Origin: Bacteroidota bacterium
GTDB lineage: Bacteria > Bacteroidota > Bacteroidia > Bacteroidales > VadinHA17
Direction: 5' to 3'
Assembly (NCBI GenBank): GCA_011050615.1
Contig: DRFJ01000014.1
Location: 1 to 64,000, forward strand
DNA length: 64,000 bases
In this document: one piece after another, positions 39,668 to 50,181 of the stretch
Layout of the letters: every line of letters begins with the position of its first letter
How positions within the stretch are numbered: position 1 is the stretch's first letter
The notes under the pieces: model-generated
What the model was told of the DNA's origin: nothing
What the model saw: the letters and a program-made list of their open reading frames with translations, nothing else
Database searches by the model: none
Program-made: the position numbers and the translations under genes

Positions 39668-41433
39668 TACCTGATTTCAATGATATATGGCAGGCGCGCC
39701 TGGACACCTGTAAGTGTTCGCAACTCATTGATACTCTCATAATATTTTGACAGCTCACCGAGCTCCTTCTTTATTAATTTAGCCTTTATATCACCGGTAA
39801 GGCTTTTCATCAGTTTTGTGTATATATCTTCAGCTTCGGGGTATTCCTTTATATCGTAATCTTCCAGAGATGCCAGCGTCGCAGCTTCTTCGATTGCATC
39901 ACGGAGTCCCCCGATATTGTCCACAAGGTTCAGGCCAAGAGCATCTTTCCCGGTATATACCTGTCCCTGTCCCATTGAATCAACTTTTTCTTCGTTGATA
40001 TCCCTGCCCTCCGAGACCCTTTTGACAAATACTTCATAGGTCTTGTCAACATGTTGCTGGTATATCATTTCCTCCTGGCTGGTCATACCCCTGAATATAG
40101 ACAGCATATCCGAGTTTTTATTCGTTTTAACCACATCCCGTGTTATGCCCAGCTTTTCTTCCATGAGGGCACTCGCTTCCGGGTAAATCCCGAAGACCCC
40201 GATGGATCCTGTCAATGTAGTGGGCTGGGCAAATATTTTTGTGGCCGGGACGGACATGTAATAACCTCCTGAAGCAGCATAGTTGCTCATTGATACAACA
40301 ACGGGTATTTCCCTGTTTGTGAGCTCAATCTCCCTCCACATATTATCAGAAGCCATGGCATTGCCTCCCGGGGAATTAACCCTTATTACCACAGCTTTAT
40401 AATCATCTGATTCCCTTATTTTTCGCATCATTGCAGAGAAAGAATCGCCTCCAATATTGCCTGTCTGGCCATGGCCCATATTTATTGTCCCCTCGGCATA
40501 TACAACTGCTATTGATGATTCGGCTTTCTCCTTTTTGTCAATCACAGCCTTACTGTATTTGGACATGCTAACCTGCTCGGGCTTTTTATCATCTTCCGTC
40601 CCGGTGAGGCTTTTTATTTCTTCAAGGAGTTCATCCCTGTACTTCATCCCATCAATCAGGCCTGCCTCGAGAGCTTTTTCCAAGTCAAAAACCACCAGGT
40701 CATCAGCCAGCCTGTTCAGTTCTTCTGTACTTATTTGACGCGATTCAGATATATTGTTTACCAGGTGGCCCCAGATACTTGTTATATATCTTTCTATCTG
40801 CTCACGGTTGGCATCACTAAGGCCGCTCAGCATGTATTTTTCGACTGCTCCCTTGTATTTGCCATGCCTTATAACCTGGACGTTAACGCCCAGTTTTTCA
40901 AGCGCATTCTTATAAAATATCACCTCTGATGCAAGTCCCTTGAACTCCATTATGGCATTGGGATTAACATATATTTTGTCGGCAACACTTGAAATATAAT
41001 ATGCTTCCTGGCTCAGGATATAGTCGGTATATGATATAATGAATTTACCTGATTCCCTGAACCGGAGAAGGGCATTTCTTATTTCTTCCGCCTTCCCCCA
41101 TCCGTTGACCATCATTCCGTTTGTAATCAGCAATCCCTTTATCCTGTCATCCGTGGCTGCCTTTTCCAGGTTTGAAAGAATATCATTTATGCCGGGGGCA
41201 GGTCTAAAGGTAAATTCGATGGGATCAAATGAACTCCATGGATCATTCATCCCCTGTTCCGGAATTATCAGTCCTGTATTCAGTACAAGGATTGAATTTG
41301 ATTTTATGCTAACGGGCTTTTCTGCCGAAGCAATCATAAGACTGAAACTGGCCAGGCTGATAAAAAAGAATAATAATCCTGCAATAAGCAGGCCTGTAAT
41401 GGTTGCAAGTGTGTATTTCAGAAAACTTTTCAT
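39667..41433 (-). CDS. sppA: signal peptide peptidase SppA, 67K type
   Basis: VVIRVNSPGGNAMASDNMWREI, VSMSNYAASGGYYMS, TLTGSIGVFG. Confidence 0.95.
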   Translation of the reverse strand: MKSFLKYTLATITGLLIAGLLFFFISLASFSLMIASAEKPVSIKSNSILVLNTGLIIPEQGMNDPWSSFDPIEFTFRPAPGINDILSNLEKAATDDRIKGLLITNGMMVNGWGKAEEIRNALLRFRESGKFIISYTDYILSQEAYYISSVADKIYVNPNAIMEFKGLASEVIFYKNALEKLGVNVQVIRHGKYKGAVEKYMLSGLSDANREQIERYITSIWGHLVNNISESRQISTEELNRLADDLVVFDLEKALEAGLIDGMKYRDELLEEIKSLTGTEDDKKPEQVSMSKYSKAVIDKKEKAESSIAVVYAEGTINMGHGQTGNIGGDSFSAMMRKIRESDDYKAVVIRVNSPGGNAMASDNMWREIELTNREIPVVVSMSNYAASGGYYMSVPATKIFAQPTTLTGSIGVFGIYPEASALMEEKLGITRDVVKTNKNSDMLSIFRGMTSQEEMIYQQHVDKTYEVFVKRVSEGRDINEEKVDSMGQGQVYTGKDALGLNLVDNIGGLRDAIEEAATLASLEDYDIKEYPEAEDIYTKLMKSLTGDIKAKLIKKELGELSKYYESINELRTLTGVQARLPYIIEIR

Positions 41434-41545
41434 GATGTGTATTTTACAGCTTAAATTAAGACTTCAAATATATAAAAAACAAGGACAGGGTAGTTTGGTT
41501 CGAAATGAATTAATAATTTTGAAGCCTGGTGAAAACGTTTTGAAA

Positions 41546-42031
41546 ATGATTACAGCCTACCTGGGTCTGGGTACAAATATGGGCGACAGGGCCGGAAATC
41601 TTGCGGATGCAAGAAAACTTCTGGATGGGAACCTGATGGATATTATGTCGGTGTCGCATGTTTATGTTTCAGAACCATGGGGCTTTGACAGTGATCATGA
41701 TTTTTTAAACCAGGTTATAGAGGTCAGGACAAAGACAGATGCCTTTGATTTACTTGATATTGTACAGGAGGCAGAAAATAAAATGGGCCGGACAAGGATG
41801 CTGACAGCTTATTCAGACCGGGTAATAGATATTGATATACTGTTTTACGGAGATGAGATCATAAGCAGTAAACCACTGATCATTCCCCATCCTCTTCTCC
41901 ATAAGCGTATGTTTGTATTGCAGCCCATGGCAGATCTGGCTCCCGGCTTTGTGCATCCTGTTTTCAACAGGACTATAGCCGAGTTAATGGAAGAATGTAA
42001 AGATCCCCCTCTGACCCGGTTTCCCCTTTAA
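41546..42031 (+). CDS. folK: 2-amino-4-hydroxy-6-hydroxymethyldihydropteridine pyrophosphokinase (start reset from 41039)
   Basis: AYLGLGTNMGDRAGNL, VSEPWGF, DRVIDIDILFYGDEI, PHPLLHKRMFVLQPMADLAP. Confidence 0.95.
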   Translation: MITAYLGLGTNMGDRAGNLADARKLLDGNLMDIMSVSHVYVSEPWGFDSDHDFLNQVIEVRTKTDAFDLLDIVQEAENKMGRTRMLTAYSDRVIDIDILFYGDEIISSKPLIIPHPLLHKRMFVLQPMADLAPGFVHPVFNRTIAELMEECKDPPLTRFPL

Positions 42032-42076
42032 ACCTGGGCGAAGCGGTCCTCGTCGGAGCCGGCGGGGACAGGGGGA

Positions 42077-42760
42077 TCACAGTGTTCCGTTGTCAGCATA
42101 GCTGTAATACCCGTTATCGGTAACAATAACATGGTCGAGGAGACTGATATCAAAGCAGGAAGCGGCTTCCCTGATTTTCATGGTTATGCGTGTGTCGGCT
42201 TCGCTGGGATCGAGGTTGCCCGAGGGATGATTGTGGCATATGATAATTGAAGAGGCCAGCAGTTCAAGGGCTTTTTTAATAATTAAGCGCACGTCGGTGA
42301 TGGTGCCGCTTATACCGCCCTGGCTGAGTTTATGCCTGCTCAGTATCTTATTTGACCTGTTCAGGTAGAGCAGCCAGAATTCCTCATGGGTGAGGTCGGC
42401 AAGCAGTGGATTGAAGATTGTATACACATCATTGCTTGATCTTATTTTTGCAGCTTCAATAATCTCTGCGGATTTTCGTCTGCGGCCAAGCTCAAGGGCA
42501 GCCATGATATTAATGGCTTTGGCTGTACCTATACCTTTCAGTTTAACAAGATCATGTACATCCAGCTTACCCAGGCGATTCAGGTTGTTGGAGGCAAGCT
42601 TCAGTATTTCCCGTGCCAGGTCGACTGCCGATTTATCATTGCTTCCCGATCCTATCAGGATAGCCAGCAATTCAGCATCACTGAGACTTGATATACCTTT
42701 GTAGAGGAGTTTCTCCCGGGGCCTGTCCTCAAGGGCCCAGTCTTTGATTTTAAGTGACAT
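42077..42760 (-). CDS. radC: RadC/JAB-domain protein
   Basis: DRPREKLLYKG, IICHNHPSGNLDPSEADTRIT, LDHVIV. Confidence 0.95.
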   Translation of the reverse strand: MSLKIKDWALEDRPREKLLYKGISSLSDAELLAILIGSGSNDKSAVDLAREILKLASNNLNRLGKLDVHDLVKLKGIGTAKAINIMAALELGRRRKSAEIIEAAKIRSSNDVYTIFNPLLADLTHEEFWLLYLNRSNKILSRHKLSQGGISGTITDVRLIIKKALELLASSIIICHNHPSGNLDPSEADTRITMKIREAASCFDISLLDHVIVTDNGYYSYADNGTL

Positions 42761-42810
42761 ACAGCAAGATTTTTATTCTGCTGCAATTTACATAAAGGGA
42801 ATGAAAAATT

Positions 42811-42843
42811 AAAAAAAAAGGCTGCCCGGGGAAGGACAGCCTT
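42811..42843 (-). terminator. intrinsic terminator after rpsT
   Basis: On minus strand: AAGGCTGTCC ttcccc GGGCAGCCTTTTTTTTT. Confidence 0.88.
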
Positions 42844-42861
42844 AATTAAAATTATAATCTC

Positions 42862-43113
42862 TTACAGGTTATTTACATGTTTTGTCAGCGATGACTTCAG
42901 GTTTGCGGCTTTATTCCTATGAATAACATTTTTATTTACCAGTCTGTCAAGCATGGATGATACTTTAGGATAAAGCTCCTTTGCTTCTTCCTTATCAGAT
43001 GTTGCCCGAAGTTTTTTCAGGCTGTTACGCATGGTCTTTACAAAATACTTGTTATGCAGCCTGCGTTTCTCGCTCTGCCTGTTTCTCTTTTCCGCTGATT
43101 TGTGATTAGCCAT
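42862..43113 (-). CDS. rpsT: 30S ribosomal protein S20
   Basis: MANHKSAEKRNRQSEKRRLHNKYFVKTMRN. Confidence 0.97.
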   Translation of the reverse strand: MANHKSAEKRNRQSEKRRLHNKYFVKTMRNSLKKLRATSDKEEAKELYPKVSSMLDRLVNKNVIHRNKAANLKSSLTKHVNNL

Positions 43114-43144
43114 CTTAATAATCTCCTCTGATTCGTAAAATTTG

Positions 43145-43216
43145 TACTCCGTAGGGGAATCGAACCCCTGCTACAAGGATGAAAACCTTGCGTCCTAACC
43201 ACTAGACGAACGGAGC
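43145..43216 (-). tRNA. tRNA-Glu (TTC)
   Basis: GCTCCGT...ACGGAGT acceptor, anticodon loop TTTTCAT, T-arm AGGGGTTCGATTCCCCT; immediately upstream of rpsT. Confidence 0.96.
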
Positions 43217-43316
43217 AAAGAACTCTCTTTTATAGAAAGCGGATGCAAAGAAAATACCTTTTTTTCAATAAAGCAAATCTAATATTGAAAAAGGCCGGGA
43301 TACAGGTGGTCCTGGA

Positions 43317-43781
43317 TTAAAAGACATACCTGACCGATAATCCCCCGTGGATACCTCCCCAGCCGGTATATCCTATGAGGTTAACACTGGGCATAATATC
43401 AAGGGCAAGGTTTAGCGGGATATCATCGAAGGTATATTCAAGACCAAGGGTAAAATCTGCACCCAGAACTGAGCCAACGTTAATATCATCTATGTACCTG
43501 TTATTATTCCAGAAACCTATGTGGGCGCCAAAACCCCAGTACCAGTTAAGGCCGGGATATTCACCCGTCCAGTGCTCATTCTCATAAAGTCCGGTAATAA
43601 CAAATCCACCCCAGCTACTGGCCAGTATGCCTTCAAGAGCATTTGTCCTGTTGTGAAAATGTTTAACTGTAATGCCATAGGGGAAGCCCGCCCTGAGGCC
43701 AAGACTGGTTTTGTAATCCTGGGCACTGACAGTGAAACCGAGGAAAAAAATTGTTATCAGGACTAATACGCTTTTCTTCAT
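43317..43781 (-). CDS. small outer-membrane beta-barrel-like protein (start at MKKSVLV)
   Basis: Signal peptide; alternating aromatic/Gly strands, terminal VRYVF. Confidence 0.7.
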   Translation of the reverse strand: MKKSVLVLITIFFLGFTVSAQDYKTSLGLRAGFPYGITVKHFHNRTNALEGILASSWGGFVITGLYENEHWTGEYPGLNWYWGFGAHIGFWNNNRYIDDINVGSVLGADFTLGLEYTFDDIPLNLALDIMPSVNLIGYTGWGGIHGGLSVRYVF

Positions 43782-43863
43782 TTTATAGTAATTTTTTAGT
43801 TGTTTTTTCAGAAACGGCAATTATAGCTAAATAAAATTTCTTCTCAAAAAACAATTATCATTA

Positions 43864-44664
43864 TCAGATAATCAACAGACTGAATGCCATGACTGCCATT
43901 CCTGCCAGCAGGCCGTATATTGATAAATGGTGTTCCCCGTATTCCCTTGCTGCCGGAAGCAATTCATCCAGGGAGATAAATACCATTATCCCTGCCACTG
44001 CTGCAAAAAGCAGACCAAATAACTGGTCGTTCATGAAGGGCATGAGTATGGCAAATCCTATCAGGGCACCAATAGGTTCGGACAATCCGCTCAGGAAGGA
44101 AAGGGTGAATGCCTTCCTGCGGCTTCCTGTGGCGTAATATACCGGTACCGATACGGCTATACCTTCAGGGATATTATGGATTGCTATAGCTATTGCTATT
44201 GCGAGACCCAGTTCCGGGTCATCCAGAGCGGCAGTGAATGTTGCAAGCCCTTCCGGGAAATTATGAATACCTATTGCGAGGGCAGTGAACATTCCCATCC
44301 GCATAAGCTTTGTTTTTGACGGTTTCCTGTCCATATCCTCAATAAGCCTGACCTCGTGGGGGTTTTCAACGACAGGGATGAACCTGTCAATAATAGCGAT
44401 GAAAAGTATGCCTGCGAAAAACGCTGCAACAGTAAACCACCATCCTTTGTCCTCCCCGTAAACAAGGGTTAGTGATTCGCTGGCTTTAAAAAGTATTTCA
44501 ACAAATGATACGTATATCATTACTCCTGCTGAAAAGCCCAGGCTGACTGACAGAAAGCGTGTATTGGTCTTCTTGGTAAAGAAAGCAAGTGCCGAGCCAA
44601 TACCGGTTGACAGTCCGGCAAAGAGTGTCAGTAAAAATGCGTTCAGAACAACCTGAAATTCCAT
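43864..44664 (-). CDS. zupT: ZIP-family metal transporter
   Basis: [51 protein letters not shown]. Confidence 0.93.
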   Translation of the reverse strand: MEFQVVLNAFLLTLFAGLSTGIGSALAFFTKKTNTRFLSVSLGFSAGVMIYVSFVEILFKASESLTLVYGEDKGWWFTVAAFFAGILFIAIIDRFIPVVENPHEVRLIEDMDRKPSKTKLMRMGMFTALAIGIHNFPEGLATFTAALDDPELGLAIAIAIAIHNIPEGIAVSVPVYYATGSRRKAFTLSFLSGLSEPIGALIGFAILMPFMNDQLFGLLFAAVAGIMVFISLDELLPAAREYGEHHLSIYGLLAGMAVMAFSLLII

Positions 44665-44681
44665 AGCTCAAATATTTTTAA

Positions 44682-46043
44682 TCAATACCGGATCAGGTCG
44701 CGGGCAAATGAAACAAGATCATACCCGTTAAAGTCGCCTGAACTCATAAACAAATAAACAGTATCGGGACCTGTCTCTTCCTTAATTTTATAAAATAACT
44801 CATCCGAATCATTTATAACAATAAGATTATCATTCCCGAATGAATGTTTTACCTTCTCCTTATCCAGCATTTTCATCCTCTTCACTTCCAGCGCATGTGG
44901 ATTATAATAAACAAAAGAACTGTCGGCTTCGTCAAGGCTGTTTTTATAATTTCTTAAAAAGTCTTCATTAAGGCTGCTGTAGGTATGTAATTCAAGGCAG
45001 GCTACAAGCCTGTGTCGCGGATACCTTTCTGCCACAGCATCAACACTTGCTTTTACCTTTGACGGAGCGTGGGCAAAGTCGAGGTAAACAGCACAGGTTT
45101 CACCCCGGCTCAATAATTCCAGTCGTTTACAGGAACCTTTGAAACTGCCTGCTGCATGGTAGAATACATCTTCGTTTATTCCCAGCTCACGGCACACCGC
45201 CAGGGCTGCACTCAGATTCTGCATATTGTGCTCCCCAAAGATTTCCATCTTCTGAACCCTGTTGTGAGTGGCGGCAAAAAAACCCTTCCTGTTCTGAAAA
45301 TAGCCATGAACAGAATATGGTAGCCTTATTATGTCTTCCCGTGCTCCTTCAGCGATATTGTTAACAAGTGCATCATCGCTGAAATAAACCAGTTTACCAT
45401 TTTCACTTATGGTATCGGCAAATACCCTGAATTGCTCCAGGTAAGTATTGAAATCAGGGAAGACATTGATATGATCCCAGGAAATACCGTTAATTACAGC
45501 AATATCTGCCTTGTAAACATGAAATTTTGGTCGCCGGTCAAGAGCCGAGCTGAGATATTCATCTCCTTCGAAAACAGCAATTTCTGAATCCTCTGACAGG
45601 TTTACCATGGTATCAAAACCATCAACCTTTGATCCTACCATGTAATCAAATTTCTTGTTGCATGACTTCAAAACATGCATAATCATCGAGGTAATTGTAG
45701 TCTTGCCATGGCTGCCTCCTATCACCACCCGCTTCTTGTTTCTGGCCTGGTTATAAAGATATTCCGGGAATGATTTAACAGTTAATCCCAGATCCTGTGC
45801 TTTCATTAATTCAGGATTATCATTTCGCGCATGCATACCAAGTATTACTGTATCAATGTCAGTGCTGATCTTCCCGGGATACCAGCCCTTCTCGGGAGGA
45901 AGCAGGCCATACCTGTCCAGATCTGAGGCTGAGGGCTCAAATATTTCATCATCTGAACCACTGACATCATGCCCATTCTTATGCAATGCAATGGCCAGGT
46001 TATGCATCACCGCCCCGCCGATGGCAATAAAATGTATCCTCAT
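44682..46043 (-). CDS. mpl: Mpl-type UDP-N-acetylmuramate:peptide ligase (start reset to MRIHFIAIGG)
   Basis: MRIHFIAIGGAVMHNLAIAL, VIGGSHGKTTITSMI, YLDFAHAPSKVKASVDA. Confidence 0.93.
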   Translation of the reverse strand: MRIHFIAIGGAVMHNLAIALHKNGHDVSGSDDEIFEPSASDLDRYGLLPPEKGWYPGKISTDIDTVILGMHARNDNPELMKAQDLGLTVKSFPEYLYNQARNKKRVVIGGSHGKTTITSMIMHVLKSCNKKFDYMVGSKVDGFDTMVNLSEDSEIAVFEGDEYLSSALDRRPKFHVYKADIAVINGISWDHINVFPDFNTYLEQFRVFADTISENGKLVYFSDDALVNNIAEGAREDIIRLPYSVHGYFQNRKGFFAATHNRVQKMEIFGEHNMQNLSAALAVCRELGINEDVFYHAAGSFKGSCKRLELLSRGETCAVYLDFAHAPSKVKASVDAVAERYPRHRLVACLELHTYSSLNEDFLRNYKNSLDEADSSFVYYNPHALEVKRMKMLDKEKVKHSFGNDNLIVINDSDELFYKIKEETGPDTVYLFMSSGDFNGYDLVSFARDLIRY

Positions 46044-46216
46044 AATAAAACTTTGTGCAAAATTACCCATTAAAATGATTAAACAATTGTTCTCTCCCAA
46101 AATCTTCAGTCAAAACAGGCTCGCGAGCTCGTCCCGGTTACTCGATGCCCGGTTCAACAACAAATTACTTTTTATCTCTGTTAAAGCACTGTATATTTGT
46201 GAAAATTTTTTTCACC

Positions 46217-47056
46217 ATGAAATTGTCACCCGTACATATTACAAATTTTAAAATTGACGGAGGTGCTATGTTCGGTGTAGTGCCTAAAGTTTTATGGAAT
46301 AAACGATACCCTGCCGATGAAGATAACCTGATAAACCTGGCACTTCGTTCGCTCGTGGTGGATAACGGTGAGAATGTGATATTAATCGATAATGGCTGGG
46401 GAGATAAGCAGGGTAAAAAATTTTTCAGTCATATTCACCTGAACGGAGGGGACGGTCTTGAAGGAGGGTTGAAAAAAGCAGGATACAGTCTGGATGATAT
46501 TACCGATGTGGTACTTACCCATCTTCATGCAGATCATTGCGGAGGTGGTGTCAGGAAAGTTGCCGGGAGTAAGGCTTATGAGATGGTTTTTCCCAGTGCA
46601 AAGTACTGGGTTAGCAGGCAGCAGTGGGACTGGGCCGTTAACCCCAATCCACGTGAGGCCGATAGTTTTCTCGAAGAAAACCTCCTTCCAATGTTGGGTC
46701 ATGGTAAATTGCATATGGTAGAAAAGGCCGGTAAGTTATTTGAAGGGTTTGAGGTGAGGATAGTAAACGGGCATACTCCGGGACAATTATTGCCCGTAAT
46801 AGACTACAGGGGAACAAAGATTGTTTTTGCCGCAGACCTCATACCCACAGTGGCACATATACCACTGCTATGGAATATGAGTTATGATCTTGACCAGCTG
46901 GCAACAATTAAAGAGAAACGGGATATTCTTGAGGAAGCCCTTACAAATAAATATATTCTGTTCTTCGAGCATGACGTATTCACGGAATGTTGCACGGTGA
47001 AAGACACTACCAGGGGGATCAGGGAAGACAGGCTTATGAACTTCAGTGAAATATAG
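46217..47056 (+). CDS. MBL-fold metallohydrolase
   Basis: VLTHLHADHCGG, NGHTPGQLLP, FAADLIPT; start set at MKLSPVHITN. Confidence 0.92.
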   Translation: MKLSPVHITNFKIDGGAMFGVVPKVLWNKRYPADEDNLINLALRSLVVDNGENVILIDNGWGDKQGKKFFSHIHLNGGDGLEGGLKKAGYSLDDITDVVLTHLHADHCGGGVRKVAGSKAYEMVFPSAKYWVSRQQWDWAVNPNPREADSFLEENLLPMLGHGKLHMVEKAGKLFEGFEVRIVNGHTPGQLLPVIDYRGTKIVFAADLIPTVAHIPLLWNMSYDLDQLATIKEKRDILEEALTNKYILFFEHDVFTECCTVKDTTRGIREDRLMNFSEI

Positions 47057-48524
47057 CCGGATCCTTGATAAGGGTTCTGGTATCTCGTTCCGGACTCTCA
47101 GCGCCTGTATTCTCTTCGATAGCCCTGATCTCAAATATCACGTGCCTGTCAAGGTTCTTCCAGTATAAAATTGCTTTCTGCCGCACCAGTTCCCAGTAGA
47201 TATTGCTGTCGAGGCCATGGATGAAATTGATTTCCTTCAGTTCCTTCCTGATTTCGTTAGCTATATCATTCCTGAGGCTCAATTTGATGGTCATATCCAT
47301 ATAGGTAAAGGTGGCTTCGGGGATACCGTCATCATTCACCACTTTCAAAAGCCCGTGGCCCGCGGTGGCACCCGTGCTGACCTGGAGGCCGTCATTCATA
47401 CAGCTTACCGGGGTTACCTCGCCGGCATATGATATAACCTTCATTTCATCAACACCTATATGAAAATATTCCCTTGCCCTGATCCCCATCTTAACACCTA
47501 TTGTTGCATAAATCCCAAAATGCCTGTGCAATTCATTGGTCAATACACCGGCATCAAATTCTTCCTTGCCATGCCGTTTAATAATATCTGGGATATATTC
47601 CTGCAGGTCGGCGAAATAAAAGGATGTATCAACGGGGATGTCCTTGAAGACCTGGTTCCTGTTAACCGTATTGCCGGAAAGAATATCACATATCAAATCG
47701 TCACTGAACTTTTCGATGCCAGGGCTGTAGAAAGAGACCTTATCAAGGGAGTCGGCAATAAAAAGTCCGGGATAATGAAGGTAGATAGGTATCATATCGT
47801 CTACAAGCCCAAGGATAAAATCGTGATCTTCACCTGATCTGAAAAGCTCAGCCGTTCTCCTGGCATAGGGGTTATTTATAGTTTCAATTTTATCAAGCAG
47901 TGTACTGGTATAAAACTCCATAAAATAATACCCCACAACTTTCAGTGGTGTTTCATTTTCAAGCATTTTCCCAGCCGAGGCGGTGTCAAGCTCATAATTG
48001 AATCCTTCAAGCGGTTTAATACCATCATTGCTCCAGATAATTTCCTTTACCTGACTGAACAGTCCGGGCTTATTTTCAGAAAATCTGTAAACTGTATTAA
48101 GACTGGCGAGGGAAATGAAACTGACCGGCGTTTTTTCATATTTCAGCACATAAGTCAGCACCTCAATAAAATTTGCAGCATTATCTGAGCTTACACCCGT
48201 GTCATCAGCCCAGGCATAGTTCATTGGGACAGGCATCTCCCTGGCGGCAGGGTTCCTGTTTATTCCAACCATTAATCCCTGGTGGTGATAGCTGTCAAGA
48301 AGGCTTCTGATTTTCACATAGGCTTCACCGGCAGGCATTACGCCTCCCGAGGCTATGATTGCCAGTACCCTCACATCGGGTGAGGCAAGCAGCATATTTA
48401 TTGCCTTCAGGTCATCCATTCCCCCGTCAGTGTCGATTATAACATAATGTGAAGGTTTCCATGGGTGAGACAGCAGAACCTGTGTACAGAGAATAAATAT
48501 CAGGGCACTTATAATCTTCTTCAT
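47043..48524 (-). CDS. exported nucleoside hydrolase-fold protein with C-terminal FmdE-like domain
   Basis: Signal peptide; DTDGGMDDLKAINMLLASP; C-terminus HRHFGIYATIGVKMG..CMNDGLQVSTGATAGHG..EATFTYMDMTIKL resembles FmdE. Confidence 0.72.
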   Translation of the reverse strand: MKKIISALIFILCTQVLLSHPWKPSHYVIIDTDGGMDDLKAINMLLASPDVRVLAIIASGGVMPAGEAYVKIRSLLDSYHHQGLMVGINRNPAAREMPVPMNYAWADDTGVSSDNAANFIEVLTYVLKYEKTPVSFISLASLNTVYRFSENKPGLFSQVKEIIWSNDGIKPLEGFNYELDTASAGKMLENETPLKVVGYYFMEFYTSTLLDKIETINNPYARRTAELFRSGEDHDFILGLVDDMIPIYLHYPGLFIADSLDKVSFYSPGIEKFSDDLICDILSGNTVNRNQVFKDIPVDTSFYFADLQEYIPDIIKRHGKEEFDAGVLTNELHRHFGIYATIGVKMGIRAREYFHIGVDEMKVISYAGEVTPVSCMNDGLQVSTGATAGHGLLKVVNDDGIPEATFTYMDMTIKLSLRNDIANEIRKELKEINFIHGLDSNIYWELVRQKAILYWKNLDRHVIFEIRAIEENTGAESPERDTRTLIKDPAIFH

Positions 48525-48627
48525 AATTTCCGGGATAATTTTTTATGCCTGTAAAAATAATCAAACATCGTGCCCATATGAAAAAGTTTTTTTTATATTG
48601 AGCGATTATTCTTTCCAATAATAATAC

Positions 48628-50181
48628 ATGAAGAAATTCTGGATCATTTTCATCCCCGGTATAATTCTTGGTATGCTCCTGGTCATTGGAGGGGACAAGG
48701 CCATAAAGGTGACATCCGGGAATGATTTCTGTGCCAGCTGTCATATTCATCCCCAGGCCACCACATCGTGGAAGCAATCGCCACACTATATTACAAGGTC
48801 GGGTGATAAAACGGGATGTGTTGAATGTCACCTCCCCCCTAAAGGACAGGGTCATATCCCGGCCAAGGCAAGGACGGGCGTCAGGGATCTTTGGGGGCAG
48901 TTGTTCAGGGATCATGAAAGCTTCGACTGGGAAGAAAAATCCAGGCTCGAGAATGCAAGGAAACATGTTCCTGAAAGCAGTTGCCTGCATTGCCATGAAA
49001 CACTTTTCACCACGGAATTATCAAGGGAAGGAGAGGAGGCCCACCTGTATTATGACCAGGCTGAGAAAACGAATGATCTTCATTGCATAAACTGCCACCT
49101 GAATGCAGGTCATTACATTGAAGGGTATACTCACGGGGGGAATGAATCATTCGGAAAGCCGGAGAAGGAACCTGATACTTTATATAATGAGCCTGCACAT
49201 GTTGTGTCTTTTACCTCTTACACTGAATATATTCCTGGTTCTTCAGTATCTTTTGACATGGTAGCGGTACCCGGGGGCGATTTTATGATGGGCAGCCCTG
49301 AAGACGAGCCTTTCAGGGATACTGATGAGGGGCCGCGTGTTAAAGTGAAAATCAGTCCCTTCTTCATGGCTGAGGTTGAGGTAAGCTGGGATGAATACCT
49401 GGCCTTTTATGCACAGACCTCAGCGGAAGGTCGCAGCACAGATACCGAAGGTGCCAGGACCGGACCTGATGCAGATGCCATAACAGGAGCCACTCCTCCA
49501 TACGGACAGCCCGACCAGAACTGGGGCATGGGCAGGAGACCGGTTATTTCAGTTACCCACCATGCTGCCCAAACATACTGCGAATGGTTGAGCAGGGTGA
49601 CAGGAAAAACCTACCGCCTTCCTACGGAAGCAGAGTGGGAATATGCATGCAGGGCAGGAACACAATCACCGTATTTCTTTGAAGGCGATCCCGGGGATTT
49701 TCAGCGCAGAGGAATTTTAGCAGGAATAAGGAAAAATGATACCACAAAAATTAATACATTTGTGATATACCAGGCTAACAGTCCGGGAAAAACTCAGGAG
49801 CCGTCAACGGTTAAGCCAAACCCTTTCGGTCTTAAGAACATGCCCGGGAACGTGGCGGAATTTTGTTCCGACTGGTATTCTGAAGCTACCTATTCAATGT
49901 ATCCTGAATCGGGAGTGACTGATCCTGAAGGCCCGCCGTCAGGAGATGAGAGAGTAATAAGGGGAGGATCTTTCAGGGATCAGGCAGGCATGCTGAGATC
50001 AGCTGCGCGTGATCATACGAAGACTGATCAATGGCTCAGGACTGATCCTCAGATACCTAAGAGCAGATGGTGGTATTCTGATTGTTTTCACGTAGGCTTC
50101 AGGGTGGTTTGTGAATATGATGAAAAAACCGGAAACAGGAAGCCTGAACCGAGCCCCGAGTTCGGGGCGGGCTCGCCGTAA
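48628..50181 (+). CDS. NrfH/NapC-like tetraheme cytochrome c fused to a SUMF1/FGE-like domain
   Basis: N-terminal TM; CASCH, CVECH, CLHCH, CINCH; then VAVPGGDFMMGSPEDEPFRDTDEGPRVKVKISPFFMAEVEVSWDEYLAF, YRLPTEAEWEYACRAG, VIRGGSFRD. Confidence 0.9.
   Translation: MKKFWIIFIPGIILGMLLVIGGDKAIKVTSGNDFCASCHIHPQATTSWKQSPHYITRSGDKTGCVECHLPPKGQGHIPAKARTGVRDLWGQLFRDHESFDWEEKSRLENARKHVPESSCLHCHETLFTTELSREGEEAHLYYDQAEKTNDLHCINCHLNAGHYIEGYTHGGNESFGKPEKEPDTLYNEPAHVVSFTSYTEYIPGSSVSFDMVAVPGGDFMMGSPEDEPFRDTDEGPRVKVKISPFFMAEVEVSWDEYLAFYAQTSAEGRSTDTEGARTGPDADAITGATPPYGQPDQNWGMGRRPVISVTHHAAQTYCEWLSRVTGKTYRLPTEAEWEYACRAGTQSPYFFEGDPGDFQRRGILAGIRKNDTTKINTFVIYQANSPGKTQEPSTVKPNPFGLKNMPGNVAEFCSDWYSEATYSMYPESGVTDPEGPPSGDERVIRGGSFRDQAGMLRSAARDHTKTDQWLRTDPQIPKSRWWYSDCFHVGFRVVCEYDEKTGNRKPEPSPEFGAGSP

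Noticed and set aside
41039-41545. Upstream part of the 330-aa plus-strand ORF ending in FolK
   Set aside because: Overlaps sppA antisense; real folK begins at MITAYLGLGTNMGDR (41546)
48427-48996. 189-aa minus-strand ORF overlapping the start of the NrfH-SUMF1 gene
   Set aside because: Antisense to clear heme-binding motifs; no recognisable domain
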